From Candidatus Omnitrophota bacterium (lineage in GTDB: Bacteria > Omnitrophota > Gorgyraeia > Zapsychrales > Zapsychraceae): 58,102 nt of DNA. Location of the stretch: contig JAHJCZ010000184.1 of the NCBI GenBank assembly GCA_018812705.1, positions 1 to 58,102 on the forward strand. Reading direction: 5' to 3'. This document shows, in pieces, positions 50,101-54,500 of the stretch. The notes beneath the pieces are model-generated. The model made no database searches and was not told where the DNA came from. It worked only from the letters and a program-made list of their open reading frames with translations. The position numbers and the translations under genes are program-made. Numbering within the stretch: the stretch's first letter is position 1; the number at the start of each line of letters is the position of its first letter.

Positions 50101-51503
50101 TCTTTATCAGTGTTTAGAAGGTCCCAGGCTTGTTCCATATCCATTTGTCTATTGCCAGAAATGTCACGAGCAACTTCTAATACTCTTGCATTGATGTCAG
50201 GTTCAAATGTAGCAAATACTAGGCCTGTATTTGTATCAATAGTTCCAGTATATCTATTGAAAAGCTTCTTTTTCTCGCTGAAAGAAAGCATTGAAGCATC
50301 ACCTATCGCGGCAGGTTTCAAATCATTTCTAAAATCATCTCTGAAATCATATCTAGCACTAGCGTCTACTTGTGCTTCAGGGAAAAGACTTTCAAAAGAT
50401 TGTGTTTGTGGCGTCTCTTCTTTTCCGCTAAGCTTCTTCAAAAAATCACTAGCCATCTTAAATTCTTTTGCAAATGCATATTTTTCCAACTTTTCTTGAT
50501 CAGCTGATTTTTGGCCTTTTAAGAATTCAGAAACTTCACCAGGAGTAGCATCTTCTGGAACATAAAGGACTGTTTTTTGTCCATTATTACTTTGAACTGT
50601 TTCAGTCGAAACCCTGCGCTTTGAGATTATATCTCTAGGCAAAACTTTAATACCGTCAATTTTAACAATATCGCTATCCATAGCTGCCTGAACATTATAA
50701 CTACTAACTACCGAATAAATAACTGGCTTATATTCAGCATTTAGTCCACTCATATCAGCAGTGATGGTTGTAGTAGTTTGCTCTTCTATTCTATAGAGAT
50801 CTCTTTCTTCTCTTGCCGCTTGTACTGCTTGCTGAGGAATAACTGTCAAAGAAACAGGCTCAACCGCTCTTCTCAATGGCTGTTCTTTTGATACAAAACG
50901 ATCGTATGAATCTTTAGATAGATCTTCCTTCCATAGCGCTGAGAAATTCTCTGCATTAAAGGTTTCATCTGCTCTTTGTTTGAAGTAATCAGCTACTTCT
51001 CTAGAGGCTTCGTTTTCACCCATCAAAGCAACTGACTTTTCTATATATTCAATATTCTTATCATGCAATAGTCTAACAGCCATAGGATCATGCCTAGTAA
51101 CGCCTTCTGTAAAGGCTCCTAGATCATAGAATTTAAGTTCTCCATAATTGTTTAGACCAACCTGTAGAAGCGTAGCATCTGTATTGAATATGCCCATTTT
51201 CCACATATCTTCAACCATAGTGAAATATTGGTCAATAATTTGCTTAGCTTCTTGTGGCTCTGAATAAAGTTCTGTTAAAGCTCCACCTTCTGAAACAAGG
51301 CGTCCGCCAGAATTTGTTACATAAGTATTAAATAAAGGCTGTACTTTTTCCTGAACGAACAGTGTTCTTGTTTCATCTCCCGAAATTGAATAAACTGTAT
51401 TGGCAAGGTCTCTTGTAACGCCATTACTTAAATCATCTAATGTGCCTTCTATTCTTGTTGTCTTAACAAGATGCTTACCAAAATCATTCATTGCAATACG
51501 CAT
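32091..51503 (-). CDS. Giant protein segment 2 (6,470 aa): CheR-like, two SecA-like motors, membrane block, glucosaminidase and amidase
   Basis: Order: a start with a faint kinase-like piece (NTDATLLQVGLNN...KFYDLG near 51.15 kb), CheR-like fold (residues ~485-735), SecA-like motor 1 (~1580-2210), a long charged helical region (~2210-3050), a membrane or signal-like helix (near 42.25 kb), Pro/Gly/Ser linkers, a membrane helix near 41.1 kb, tandem repeats near 40.3 kb, another near 39.4 kb, a pair near 38.9 kb, SecA-like motor 2 (~4240-4810), a polytopic membrane block (~4970-5405), GH73-like and Amidase_3 domains (~5770-6140), then a Gln/Glu-rich helical tail. The last ~14 residues before the stop look like out-of-frame sequence, and the next frame (-1) continues the protein. 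The mix of translocase-type motors, membrane helices and peptidoglycan hydrolases points to an envelope-located machine. Coding is certain; the overall role is inferred. Confidence 0.9.
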   Translation of the reverse strand: MRIAMNDFGKHLVKTTRIEGTLDDLSNGVTRDLANTVYSISGDETRTLFVQEKVQPLFNTYVTNSGGRLVSEGGALTELYSEPQEAKQIIDQYFTMVEDMWKMGIFNTDATLLQVGLNNYGELKFYDLGAFTEGVTRHDPMAVRLLHDKNIEYIEKSVALMGENEASREVADYFKQRADETFNAENFSALWKEDLSKDSYDRFVSKEQPLRRAVEPVSLTVIPQQAVQAAREERDLYRIEEQTTTTITADMSGLNAEYKPVIYSVVSSYNVQAAMDSDIVKIDGIKVLPRDIISKRRVSTETVQSNNGQKTVLYVPEDATPGEVSEFLKGQKSADQEKLEKYAFAKEFKMASDFLKKLSGKEETPQTQSFESLFPEAQVDASARYDFRDDFRNDLKPAAIGDASMLSFSEKKKLFNRYTGTIDTNTGLVFATFEPDINARVLEVARDISGNRQMDMEQAWDLLNTDKDFAAKMDNDSFIRDITDDNYSSMFRYPELYDAILTKLIDSAVAKIEASENTPQEISIGIVGSAYGQEPNTVAILAKRKAEQELARIGQPKDAIKIKINVIGKPGKTHYRLLNNRIIYTPESLSTVGATVEEMTSPASNLIEGELERYFTPTTNGNYVRSAELNSMMQFNAIDLVDQTTHNIGIPKVDMLLVHNVIQHLDTPFMDLNTNKTVPRAEQGASKAVKEAATIAFDLLDSMVKPNGIISIIAESNDVHPEISNAERSSITNNTAAYTEAADVQAIAPIAHVYVKKAFDQRADSAVLGNQYEMPRYQVDEALRTVGHSQAPKEKIRKAFSDLVNARLSSDNDFDARQYPIETQRMAKVINRASEEISSLMVFAGDAATQDIIDLSSRASAEMVVPMLSIAADNYRDVTRRIVALDDGYQGETEDLSVRMNALKMLAEAHDYSFLGELKNEAFRSRGWNASETRTSAVFTVETTEEVYEVKHYVDSLGIKSSQITIYYGEMVEEEVVKIVFPEVSKVQPIDAKTVQTAGAAIEAVFADMTQLRMSVRDGKVTLEFNGEEISAKVYSAEQKAAVMQAAVAVMESNAGDAQLANAAPEMPARPEAVLPEQQEKESAVGSVVAASGMTATLLVKLRLIKVDGNPLEEKDMPAYILNNKEFVREESGNKVYTIAGVKGFEIFIRGDVAFDSSLALEIISKPEGATVAWVGKDVAILSIDNSIGNRLMLEETLAKKVDMAIKFKLDKNGVVTLGVEGVISFDDLKAKAAALKAEEKMKGKPVYVADAKDKKIYEVSESGALNAVAAPEKGILLLVEHKTAANKWSENLVGQLSLPGEKPVVDYAVYQDEPVKMIPVFKDGAGNTVLTKVLESLKTSREADRAFAKDLDVNALEGVNRTQTREGYDQGLDQAIRTESTAAVANTNPAAVRSTRVQKLEELAQQREEQRAKLEANRPITAKTGLAPPIEGKEESNVIRPQFTRTITPTATRPVALPKAGIITEKDVAMLSDPTTKGLQYFVKAAAVASDTSKLESTPLTRDDFRASLKILEAKLKELSDQGYQSISITTKDQIIDSVVAAYSDVSQVFDIMKGEYPKDKLRLDDPDQFVHSVLSAMKMTQEEDALAIFEKVGKGKTFAEYAATLAFLRWHSVQRLGEGGIVEVIVPSEANIDGYKNDIPVMIVFGLMSNMARFTRTTEFVGGQELRVGQEDIDFLQSQKREESPYVIRVSEMRKFINRGGEVKNEGKSFSMPEDGDRKIIAAIADDIQVALDGQEQIKGQGDIYSSLTSRLIEGAADPTADFITATLEKVLTLKAKLAAQGQKDLLVNTKISSGSEAEDRLEVAFSPAYNREFKEIYEELNKELDYIPESYRTFENFRPVLNALAKTFWLIEGKDFQKTDFYKKTEESPSSLEEYIEYGRLKAKIRNNDFVTEQEMFMTAKRVRELESQGMAGTLYDIYGSDRVALLRTVFGDKLLASFVTALIAKQHIADPSKDFNEQDAKRFIANAYFSRKDKSINMIEAIELFGRGKFVYMSATPDIIEQPIRNLGAKTVVLSKEDPLSPRDKHFETIVVDSRDEQSARVVSEAAKGFRASMARGDRAGYLILGPDSDLEATYEALSAELGPDIVKYVSGHDPEQNVQDKKLYMGRLENGESLIVLVAGDVTGLNPGARKTEGPSLDSLNVIITDLQTETRWQQELGRAPDNANRVGAAKGTRHQIILSLEDNRFLFDEKTDLEKKADRQRAVAAIQSAASLGANIRYRIFGQIQNVTYYNTTRETLGAVLDEIRGIADTYYDATAIKQRLTKSGKIKPAQADQVVAELERRGFVQEGLLTREGNAILDLYEHISTIDPKDQKTLIEAFVPAESEKNIFTLALILQTKTDARVRDVDTLVTLAKQELNIELDKLREDLRKVRMSTTAEPRLDLIISKLEEANQDGKHDGLIQQFSKTRDAAEELREVERKAQKQYGEFQKAVTRKHQDDTTVRIKNGENIPQTSWWESKVTDIKDGLLKAKLNKKISKSSNDLNQYINAPIGEVQAELGGDHIDVLQAFKAAGINSEVNKIKDFARARYTLGFIESVAPEWFKKQTISTVAFMANNPKAITSLIDADTLEDEIDTEEPAYKALIALAEAANGGLIVSRKQVEQLRDRLRVDSEYKDTVNSLTKILGETFLFRKWILTGKTKTPAFRFKDVIGIVGNKFAAELKPETLLKGRGITKAIAANESIKDNPEVQDLALRLATNRLDLSPIDFARLQGRIVKALEGLEQLDVELEMAMDNVDKLELLADKYVTHKTVNPEALDDDAYRKYKEEDLVWTRTSDFGQNDQILEDALASLEAENINEQVRLRRLQVQRSQKFNGVAVTAQGRDVEADILRLQRTAEKLKGIKENLATFNGIVIGSQQNRSSLMPIVDEENVLYVDPIVFDDNDSLEFLMRWAATTGSEQENPEKAAKLANLVSENSASTVIPELNALAQTVKQDGDKLSDQAAKQALDIISDVAIEEDSAAEAIKGVKESFDGLKQIAADQKAKVEQAKAEKEAAEKTKAEKAQKQDNDDKDDGDDQGGTSASSDETSAKQSDDAVETAKIGPSWLVKAKDTTISIIKKMDGQWKKMLMIIVILFVTFSTNVSSYAQTIFPPSKQQEAVVSVQSDINRPELGEKLGLIEKPALIEPLKGEKLSETAELPQYKEKPIWGQDPQALQDIQLKPLDPMYQDITPIDINIMPIQPLPTIFIIGKAPANEQSGEKAPLEDTKAPFGMVQPFASSTIMLSLLDGPDGGGSGDGDSGTSGKTKTEESRPAPVKRGAMHEYIRQLAQNAQAVKTDHQGSKQDLARKNNRSIQIASNTKQRGETSGLSPNSSRLPRILAMRQAVQTLVERGVANVVNIVDVVLGVSEASAEPVQNVNVEQFSGASLIQESTKTSGDVSGSNGTGNSISNVGNVANAANEVNVAKAENTGSGNRNSGSKEVPAVLGVLPEVTGNTMRFAGVTVANQFYRGFVALLLMIVARIVEVVLKQIGYVRSGRRNRERRATARVTTAGPEDVDAGSDHEAFGQISSSDDVIVAETKVVEVRRNEARRTVEGVSSDDFGVTVVNTGATEVKEAQAVEVKLGFGSMPNAVPGVHVSENRAENVVVVSEAASVNAAEPRVQGDLGSGSVEESTRISSIDSNVVAGSIGYNVDEVDVSLDAEGASMVLEVSQGGNKNESIDADEVSKTVLGVRDAKVENRLVVESAVEGVSKPEELGTSGSSLVKEQARISSVGSEGSIGDKEAVEDVRLDAEGVSTVLEDCVSENENETIGAEDVSREVLEVRDAEVENKLVVRTAVEGVSKLEELGTSGSSLVREQARISSVGSEGSIGDNVVEVVAGLDAEGVSMVLEVCESEVENETIGAEDVSNTVLENREDGIKDIAFGASSGVSVSKEGVSSANNSEEVGQVANSILGVSEEVEVETAENKLVKFANSTISENEKGRVTPIAVNDEQLDYIDGKSLVSNTIQIDQTQVLGVSPEEEREKSGAKFFEFEKATQAVRKPRKDRGNSYISGDSVVLSISNNASGRGTAATLIVRAVSLLLVFFKGANAPNSNLNKFKSQIRSLVGGIRAFGARIIGQASLVKKQGGALWSASILNQTEQRSTSNTSLMSQTAAAQLPQLEKKGQEEQKSSLSPKMETSTGDMELTVPGSMKEELQSKSRLTEFLAQTVSHITQLTISVLSSINTILPRKALAAVAAIMLFANNAYAGTSEVFTPTTWPAWAVTAVILGILAVIGAIGVFVKTATRKNVVELTKTEKRAVKAIEPIAKAMVERRFPGTTWNEDKWNEQVEFAAWLARSAKDDIHLAELAGGKTIAYILAAEMIMRTNPGRKVMVFVTGHYFSSRDANQANEILSKLGRKVGYFAPANNDEKELTGYTFVDGQATAVSRESLYREANVIYTVVSQPVFDLLAEQFATDIRAQVQMNNQWAILADEIQVTLLKEAITPFIVTGSEIGDAEYVNGENVDAFVDRLNVILSDADAFAKAVIARNRRLIREFDTDDVARKVTLTARGKRALRAQIGKDANLEHWVQRVENALTVELYYNEDVDFFRKGTEAVLISRSGAALQGQRLSHGLHQAIDFKLGNATTTQRKVNNRTTLKGFADAGHIASIAGATRTLDEDDVKAVFGNRINARRFGTKSTHKDVVVKFFNNAESKMAAAVRSIVTKQAAGDAVIVEVDAVATRKDLVSKLEAAGVASNMIQWADAEDSSDAQAISAKIAKAGNIGMVTIVTSFAIQGIDPELSREARAQGKTFWVISTHASESSLDERQLLDRVGRRVGEKSGREAFWSLKDRIFVQNPGLASEAKAQLGSVFARIFPGRRARTILTPLRNRLAQQTRQSIEAAEEGQEDIQAAWNKFLNLWQATIKPGRIAYVSDTEWNKLTPKEQADTRAKLLNIFAAHASLFFSSIEESQQALDKFVHTYQAWNSQSPLHKRTEQRVNIKNAYDTLLARIADIASVEVFGKNNIKMPTVKESAERKAIRLMPAVVAVGSIAATVFTYINFFGAIKTAFISTISALSSIPAAWAIPVAIVAVFVIMIFNKNILPRIKAADKTAQEMDANIKGVNNEEHTTVLGAFLSTVKTAILSPAKTLLDLLSYTSMITTTGLMAVMMTKPALLTVNFVSDPTGLVVAAAIMGVVAVLARTLLSARNLSKIKYAPVDAHKGPKYSRFLNALMTGALGQIAVIAFYHITGAALTGGAWTIAVVAGYAAAAVIYVAERMISSILGDKGIDHKPAALGLAIAPAAVSGLVASLMNMSTMQAFSYAQLAQVIAPAGFVLMGLYFAVAVGKKVAGIAPIRAKGNRAKSVVRHALNVVYETVAASHMKVVFVTLSMLGITKLIGGISATFAAVANPLFWIAIGVGLVIYLGVITINAKVAKVALGTSAVLLSVGIANQAVASETLSANAQIERHAYYQKIAEQAAKEEDNVELRANILAAFNEVAEGRDPFVNQENKAKAIAQRLLSEDKGIAAAQARVGAKLTEQEINNIANAIVTDKLVNWFQYKAYRTISPELIKDVKYEDGLIRGVLDVDHVTSAIRTSIINSLIANVTDKDEGFKATAEVVLKNEALAQYIEEKGRDLDELRERMLVMYRRYLAISYMEEGVTVISAEEAAAVLTRAVADVVVGESISAEDEIVKGAAKAIVADEELAAFMAKTGMTEAKAIEAIVAAARPGLTSAYYTYVVNALLSGEKEALTSEKASRDSELIWAVISAAARSITTTDEEFVAVIKGLLEGKKAEAPVNVEVAPAVESVDVSNAPRAIVVPEEETKTALPTTDATLNNRQNVVWVNNEKAIQQWINLPRFAGKSPLTGKIITDAQYKTYRKTGVFVPAALIVAQFTQETQFLTDSNTKDMNNPANVGRWTNGTVTFEPTTLAQGIESYLNKIATTYLVNGKTVKDLIADGGFVNINGQRFADTRNYERELRVHVRNFKALAKTQVKEVFFVRWGHAGTTNNGAATKLANGETVTERELNKQIAEKLVATLRGQGETAIMVPAMPYESAPAWIHNEAKQYPGARYYPIEIHHDDVAKPVDNKIGIFLKDGDTAKKSKVRVFAQSIILGLALTFGNPAPAAAINSEKATDAGRLAVLHYEQYENGDAFSPVLIEAGFMDKRYISTIMSSDYQNRIVKGIIQGATKSYPTIVISSPVVASVKGQPSVISTVVSPKLEALERNDAIIPTVATHVKQTSQMVDYRERERKANMLVQYLSAAQYEKNTKAWIAAVTAREEILTSKTTVPVVEMIFTRRSQQAVWVDDGENRFDLNDVFSPKAYLVFKVNGKLTAMTPEGIVFDPSILEQAQEAHAKALEQLEAKSIEARSNVLSGAVLILTQDVEARGLSGLNEILKDLLINVSRFSETLRVNNGQTAETGRALTYLENVRAPFNYRLSYLFKDPIYMHEREAMFGERAAKVHYDIMSLFKTQADAGETVVEEEMPVFAQAAATVTEITDTRRGLVVTLSMVKRKRAWKILQLKLVNQF
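32094..32181 (-). other. -1 frame junction between segments 2 and 3
   Basis: Both frames are open through this 88-base stretch. Segment 2 stops at 32091-32093, while the next frame has been open since a TGA at 32182-32184. Its first listed start is a TTG at 32130, with no Shine-Dalgarno site. The downstream frame reads RNIINGEKKAGLENIAVEVG and then QPVLAGEIIG, half of a barrel-sandwich (lipoyl/HlyD-like) motif, so the domain appears split across the break. The stretch holds an AAAA and several AAA runs. Confidence 0.7.
33080..33740 (-). other. N-acetylmuramoyl-L-alanine amidase (Amidase_3) domain with a membrane-helix insert
   Basis: Zinc-amidase landmarks occur in order: VRWGHAGTTNNGA (the DPGHGG-x-D-x-GA strand with the first His ligand), VTERELNKQIAEKLVATLRGQG (the E-K-x-x-N-x-x-iA helix with the Glu ligand), RYYPIEIHHDD (the fiSIHaNa strand with the second His ligand), and FSPVLIEAGFMDKRY (the PavLvE-x-GFisN strand with catalytic Glu), ending in a yq-x-xiv-x-gI helix. 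The usual Asp-Pro before the first His is Arg-Trp here. Between the second His and the catalytic Glu there is an extra segment of about 60 residues including VFAQSIILGLALTFG, a membrane-type helix not normal for the family. The amide bond cut in this family links MurNAc to L-Ala. Confidence 0.75.
33800..34200 (-). other. Glucosaminidase-like (GH73 / lysozyme-fold) domain
   Basis: FVPAALIVAQFTQETQF matches the core helix of bacterial endo-beta-N-acetylglucosaminidases (ALaQAalETgwGkS type), with the Glu in the catalytic position. It is followed by NNPANVGRWTNGTVTF (the usual NP-x-N-x-G segment) and TLAQGIESYLNKIATTYL, matching the GI-x-aY-x-x-L-x-x-xY helix. Such domains cut the glycan backbone of peptidoglycan. 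Its immediate downstream partner is an Amidase_3 domain, a common pairing in autolysins. Seen: three family motifs in order. Inferred: action on the wall of the cell itself or of a prey or host cell. Confidence 0.65.
35290..36600 (-). other. Polytopic membrane block, roughly 8-10 helices
   Basis: Residues ~4970-5405 of segment 2 hold a run of long hydrophobic helices separated by short charged loops, for example AVVAVGSIAATVFTYINFFG, AIPVAIVAVFVIMIF, LVVAAAIMGVVAVLARTLL, PAALGLAIAPAAVSGLVASL, VIAPAGFVLMGLYFAVAVG and FWIAIGVGLVIYLGVITI. No transporter family motif is recognised. The last helix ends near an AVASE segment that resembles a signal-peptidase site, after which soluble helical sequence and the wall hydrolases follow. 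Infer that it positions the motor on one side of the membrane and the hydrolases on the other. Confidence 0.75.
37080..38780 (-). other. SecA-like ATPase motor 2
   Basis: This is the clearest SecA resemblance in the window. In order: HLAELAGGKTIAYILAAEM (Walker A helix; the first glycine is replaced), LADEIQVTLLKEAITPFIVTG, matching SecA's VDEvDSiLIDEARTPLIISG, then RLSHGLHQAIDFKLG (SecA: RWSdGLHQAVEAKE), TTLKGFADAGHIASIAGAT (SecA: T-x-Q-x-fF-x-Y-x-kLaGMTGTA), GDAVIVEVDAVATRKDLVSKL (GQPvLVGT-x-SIE-x-SE), GNIGMVTIVTSFAIQGID (ATNMAGRGTDI) and DERQLLDRVGRRVGEKSG...FWSLKD (QLRGRsGRQGDPG..FyLSLED). The family is therefore established, but key catalytic positions (GEGKT, DEAD, the arginine finger region) are changed. 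It is flanked by two membrane helices before (38.8-38.98 kb) and a membrane block after, so it would be anchored at the inner membrane. Confidence 0.8.
39920..40710 (-). repeat. 273-bp in-frame tandem repeat (91 aa), about 2.9 copies
   Basis: The markers GATACACCTTCTGCATCTAA end at 40,020 and 40,293, and a close variant ends at 40,566: a constant step of 273 bases, exactly 91 codons. Two full units (40,021-40,293 and 40,294-40,566) are flanked by partial, more decayed copies. Each unit encodes a Ser/Glu/Val-rich, acidic, low-hydrophobicity segment that includes EELGTSGSSLV and ISSVGSEGSIGD. It sits in the long linker between the two SecA-like motors, next to membrane helices. It looks like an extended spacer whose length could vary between strains by unequal crossing-over. 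Confidence 0.85.
44880..46760 (-). other. SecA-like ATPase motor 1
   Basis: The segment FEKVGKGKTFAEYAATLAFL (about 46,650-46,720) matches the SecA Walker A region (AEM-x-TGEGKTL followed by a hydrophobic helix), with the GxGKT core intact. Further on, FVYMSATPDIIEQPI (~45,500) fits the SecA 'GMTGTA' position, then a Rossmann-like second motor half, and finally TRWQQELGRAPDNANR...IILSLED (~44,940-45,050), which matches SecA's QLRGRSGRQGDPG...FYLSLED. A recognisable DEAD box was not found. The domain is divergent and lacks the normal preprotein cross-linking layout, so protein translocation by it is only a guess. Confidence 0.6.
49300..50050 (-). other. Second CheR-like methyltransferase fold
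   Basis: Residues ~485-735 of segment 2 contain SIGIVGSAYGQEPNTVAIL, which lines up with the CheR AdoMet loop (GCSTGEEPYSLAI type), then VDMLLVHNVIQHL where CheR has D-x-I-x-cRNVLiYf, followed by LDSMVKPNGIISIIAES, matching the L-x-pGG-x-L strand. Three motifs in the right order and spacing make the fold call good. The loop retains E-P and G-x-x-x-G-like features better than the copy at 57 kb. The Arg of the RNV motif is His here. The methyl acceptor is unknown. Confidence 0.6.
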
Positions 51504-51509
51504 AGTTTA
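51501..51509 (-). other. In-frame TAA separating segments 1 and 2
   Basis: Reading along the minus strand, codon TAA (51509-51507) is followed by ACT and then ATG (51503), all in one phase, and open coding continues for 6,470 codons. The only purine-rich stretch (AGAGAAGAAG) lies about 17 bases before the ATG, too far for a good ribosome site. This is either a tight gene boundary with reinitiation, or a single stop codon interrupting one giant gene. Confidence 0.7.
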
Positions 51510-54500
51510 ATGCTGAGCAACTTCTTCTCTAGTTGGGACATGAACTACATAATCGCCCACTTCATAAACGAATCTTGGACTTACATCAGCTACTCTTGGG
51601 GTACTAACATTCTTCCATTCTGAAGCTCTTAAAGTCTCTGTAAGAGCTACTTGATAAACATTTGAACTTAATTGTGCACGGTCTGGAGCTATAGCAGTTT
51701 CTTTGAACAAATCTCTCTCAAGTGCAACAAATCTGCTTTCTGCCTGTGGAGTAAATCTTAATCTTTGTCTAGCACTATCAAACTCGATGCTTCCTTGTTC
51801 TTGATCATAATCAAATAAATAATCTGTCGCTCCGCCACCGCCAGCATATGTTGAATAGCTTCCGGCATCAGACTGATAGTACATTGTAAGAACTTTAAAG
51901 AAATCTCTTGCTGGCATTCCGCTTTGATCTGCCATTCTCTTAATTTCTGTGCTTGTAGCCTGAACACTTGGCTCTATTCCTTGCATATAACGGCCAATAG
52001 GATCGCCGTCGATCAAAGCAAGCGCGATCCTAGTTTGTTGTTCATTAAGAGGTATTTGCTTTTGCTGGCTTAGGCTTCTAACTATTTTTTCTGTTTCAGC
52101 ATGCTGATTGCCTCTTGAACCTTGTTGAATTGCATTGACCTTACCTATATCATGCAAACCTAATGTCATTTCAAATGCATCTCTGTCAAAACCAGCTGGC
52201 ATGCTTACAGAATGTAAATAATCTTCACTGAAATTCATAACTTTAGTTGCATGCACTTCTAAAGAATCTTCCGTTTTGCTTGGTTGTGCTTGCAACATAA
52301 CAGCTAGTTTTGGATCTGCTACTTTAAGCTGAGACATAACTCTCTGTGAAGAAGCCTCTGGCAATCTGGATTTCATGAATAATAGTTTGCCATCAACATC
52401 AATAACAGGAACATTTAGCTCAGGATTAGCTCTCAAAACCTTGAATACTTCAGGTAAATCTTCTTTAGCTGCTATTATTGCCTTAATGTGCTTTGGTTCG
52501 ATCCTTTGAGCAACAACAGCTGCAACTATTTCTTGAGTTTTATCATCTCTAACAGCATACATTGGTTTGCCATCTACTTCGTAGAAAGTTCGACTACCTT
52601 GAGCAATTCCGCTATCAACAACATCAAGATCTACTGTTTTTGCTTTGCTCAAAACATCATCATTTATTAAATAATCAAGAACATATGTGATCTTTCCTGG
52701 CTGGCTGCCTGCACCATATTTTTGATCATATACTACAGAAGCTTTATAGCCTCCTTTTATTGGTATTGTGGCAACATCAACTCCCGCAGCATGTACTGAA
52801 TAATTTGTAACTCCTAAAGGTCCTTTTCCTTCGGACCTTAACTCGTCAGGTGTTTTCATTCCATCTTTAAAAGTATCTACTCCAAAAATAACAGCTTCTC
52901 CTCTAATAACTCTTCCTGGAACCATCCATCTTTTAACAAAACTTTCAATCTGTCTTTCTATGTTAGGGTTGGTATTCAATTCTTCCGATAATGAGATTGC
53001 TGTTGCATCATCGCCCGACCAGAAAGCAGCAGTCATTAACTCTTGTGTCTTTTTAAGACCGGTTGACTTTTCTGCTTCTATAGTGTGTCTTATGACATAT
53101 TTCTCCGATGCTTCAGGTCCAATAACTGAAGGACCTGGCCAATCTCTTCTCATTCCTATTTGATAAGCCTGTTTTAGTTCAGTCTGCATTCTTGGAGTGG
53201 CATCTTGTTTGTTTACTGCTGCAACATTGTCTATATATGCGCTCATTTGTTGAGTAATAGGATCCTTGACGATCTTTACATTTTGAGGTGTAAAGCTCAT
53301 CCTTGCATCCCAACTATTTTGAGCTAATACATCTGCCAATCTGCTAACAGCTGCAAATTCCTTCTTGCCATATTTGCCTTCATTGTTAAGCTGCTCTACA
53401 GTTTTTGCATCTGCATAAACAGTCATATCGATAACCGCATCCTGACCACTGGCTTTAAATCTTTCATATTTAGGGATAGCGCTTAAATCCCCGCCCATAA
53501 GATCCCTGATCTTATTATGCTTGTTAACAAGCGAACCCGCAACATGTGCAGCACCCTTAAATGTTTTTGAAGCGAGAATCGCGCTGTCGGGAATAGCTGA
53601 AGGATCACCGAACTTATCTTCTAAGACTTGTCGGGACATATTTCTTCCTACAACTCTTAATAATGCAAGTTCTGTTTTGAAAGCTGGTTCTTTTGCAGGA
53701 TCAAAGGCTTTAATTCTATTGTTTACAGGTATACTTGTTTCAACTGTTGCTAATTTATCTACTGTCCCTATTAGCACATCTGTATTACTGCCTACATCCC
53801 TTGTTGACACTAAATTTGCTGTGATTTGAATATCTGCTTCTACATCAGCGTCCGCATTGATCTTTCTTTCCGCGGCTTCAAATGCTTCAACAAATACTTT
53901 TGGTTCCACTGCAGTATACTTTGGCGTTACTACTGCTAAATAGAAGTTATCTGGTGGGCCTCTTACTAAGAATGCACCTTCTACATTTTCATTCTTTAAC
54001 AATTCTTCCTGCACTTCACTTCTATATATATTTGCTTGTGTAAGAATTACTTCATTAGCTTTCTCATGATCTGAAAATTCATTGACAACCTTAAATCCAA
54101 ACGTTCCATCTTCTTTTCCTCTTAACGCATCTACTGTGAATTTACCATCTGTTATAGCTTGCTTTACTTCATTTGCAAATTCACCTCTTGGAACATAACG
54201 AGTATCTATCCTTATAAGCGTGACATCTTGATCATTGTTATATGCCTGTGCGACTATGCCACCTAATGTCTCGCGGTTGAATGCCGGATAATAAGGCTCT
54301 ACCTGATCTGCATACACCTTGATTCCTGAAGATTTTGCGCTTCCTAAAACGATCTCTTTCTTTGTTGCTGCTGGAATCTTTGTCATTGTTGTTGATGATG
54401 CTTCAAACCTTGCTAATTCTCGTCGATAATCTCTTCCCATCCCGCCATTTCTATTATTTTCTTTTGATACATTAAGAATAAACTCGCCCTTTGTGATAGC

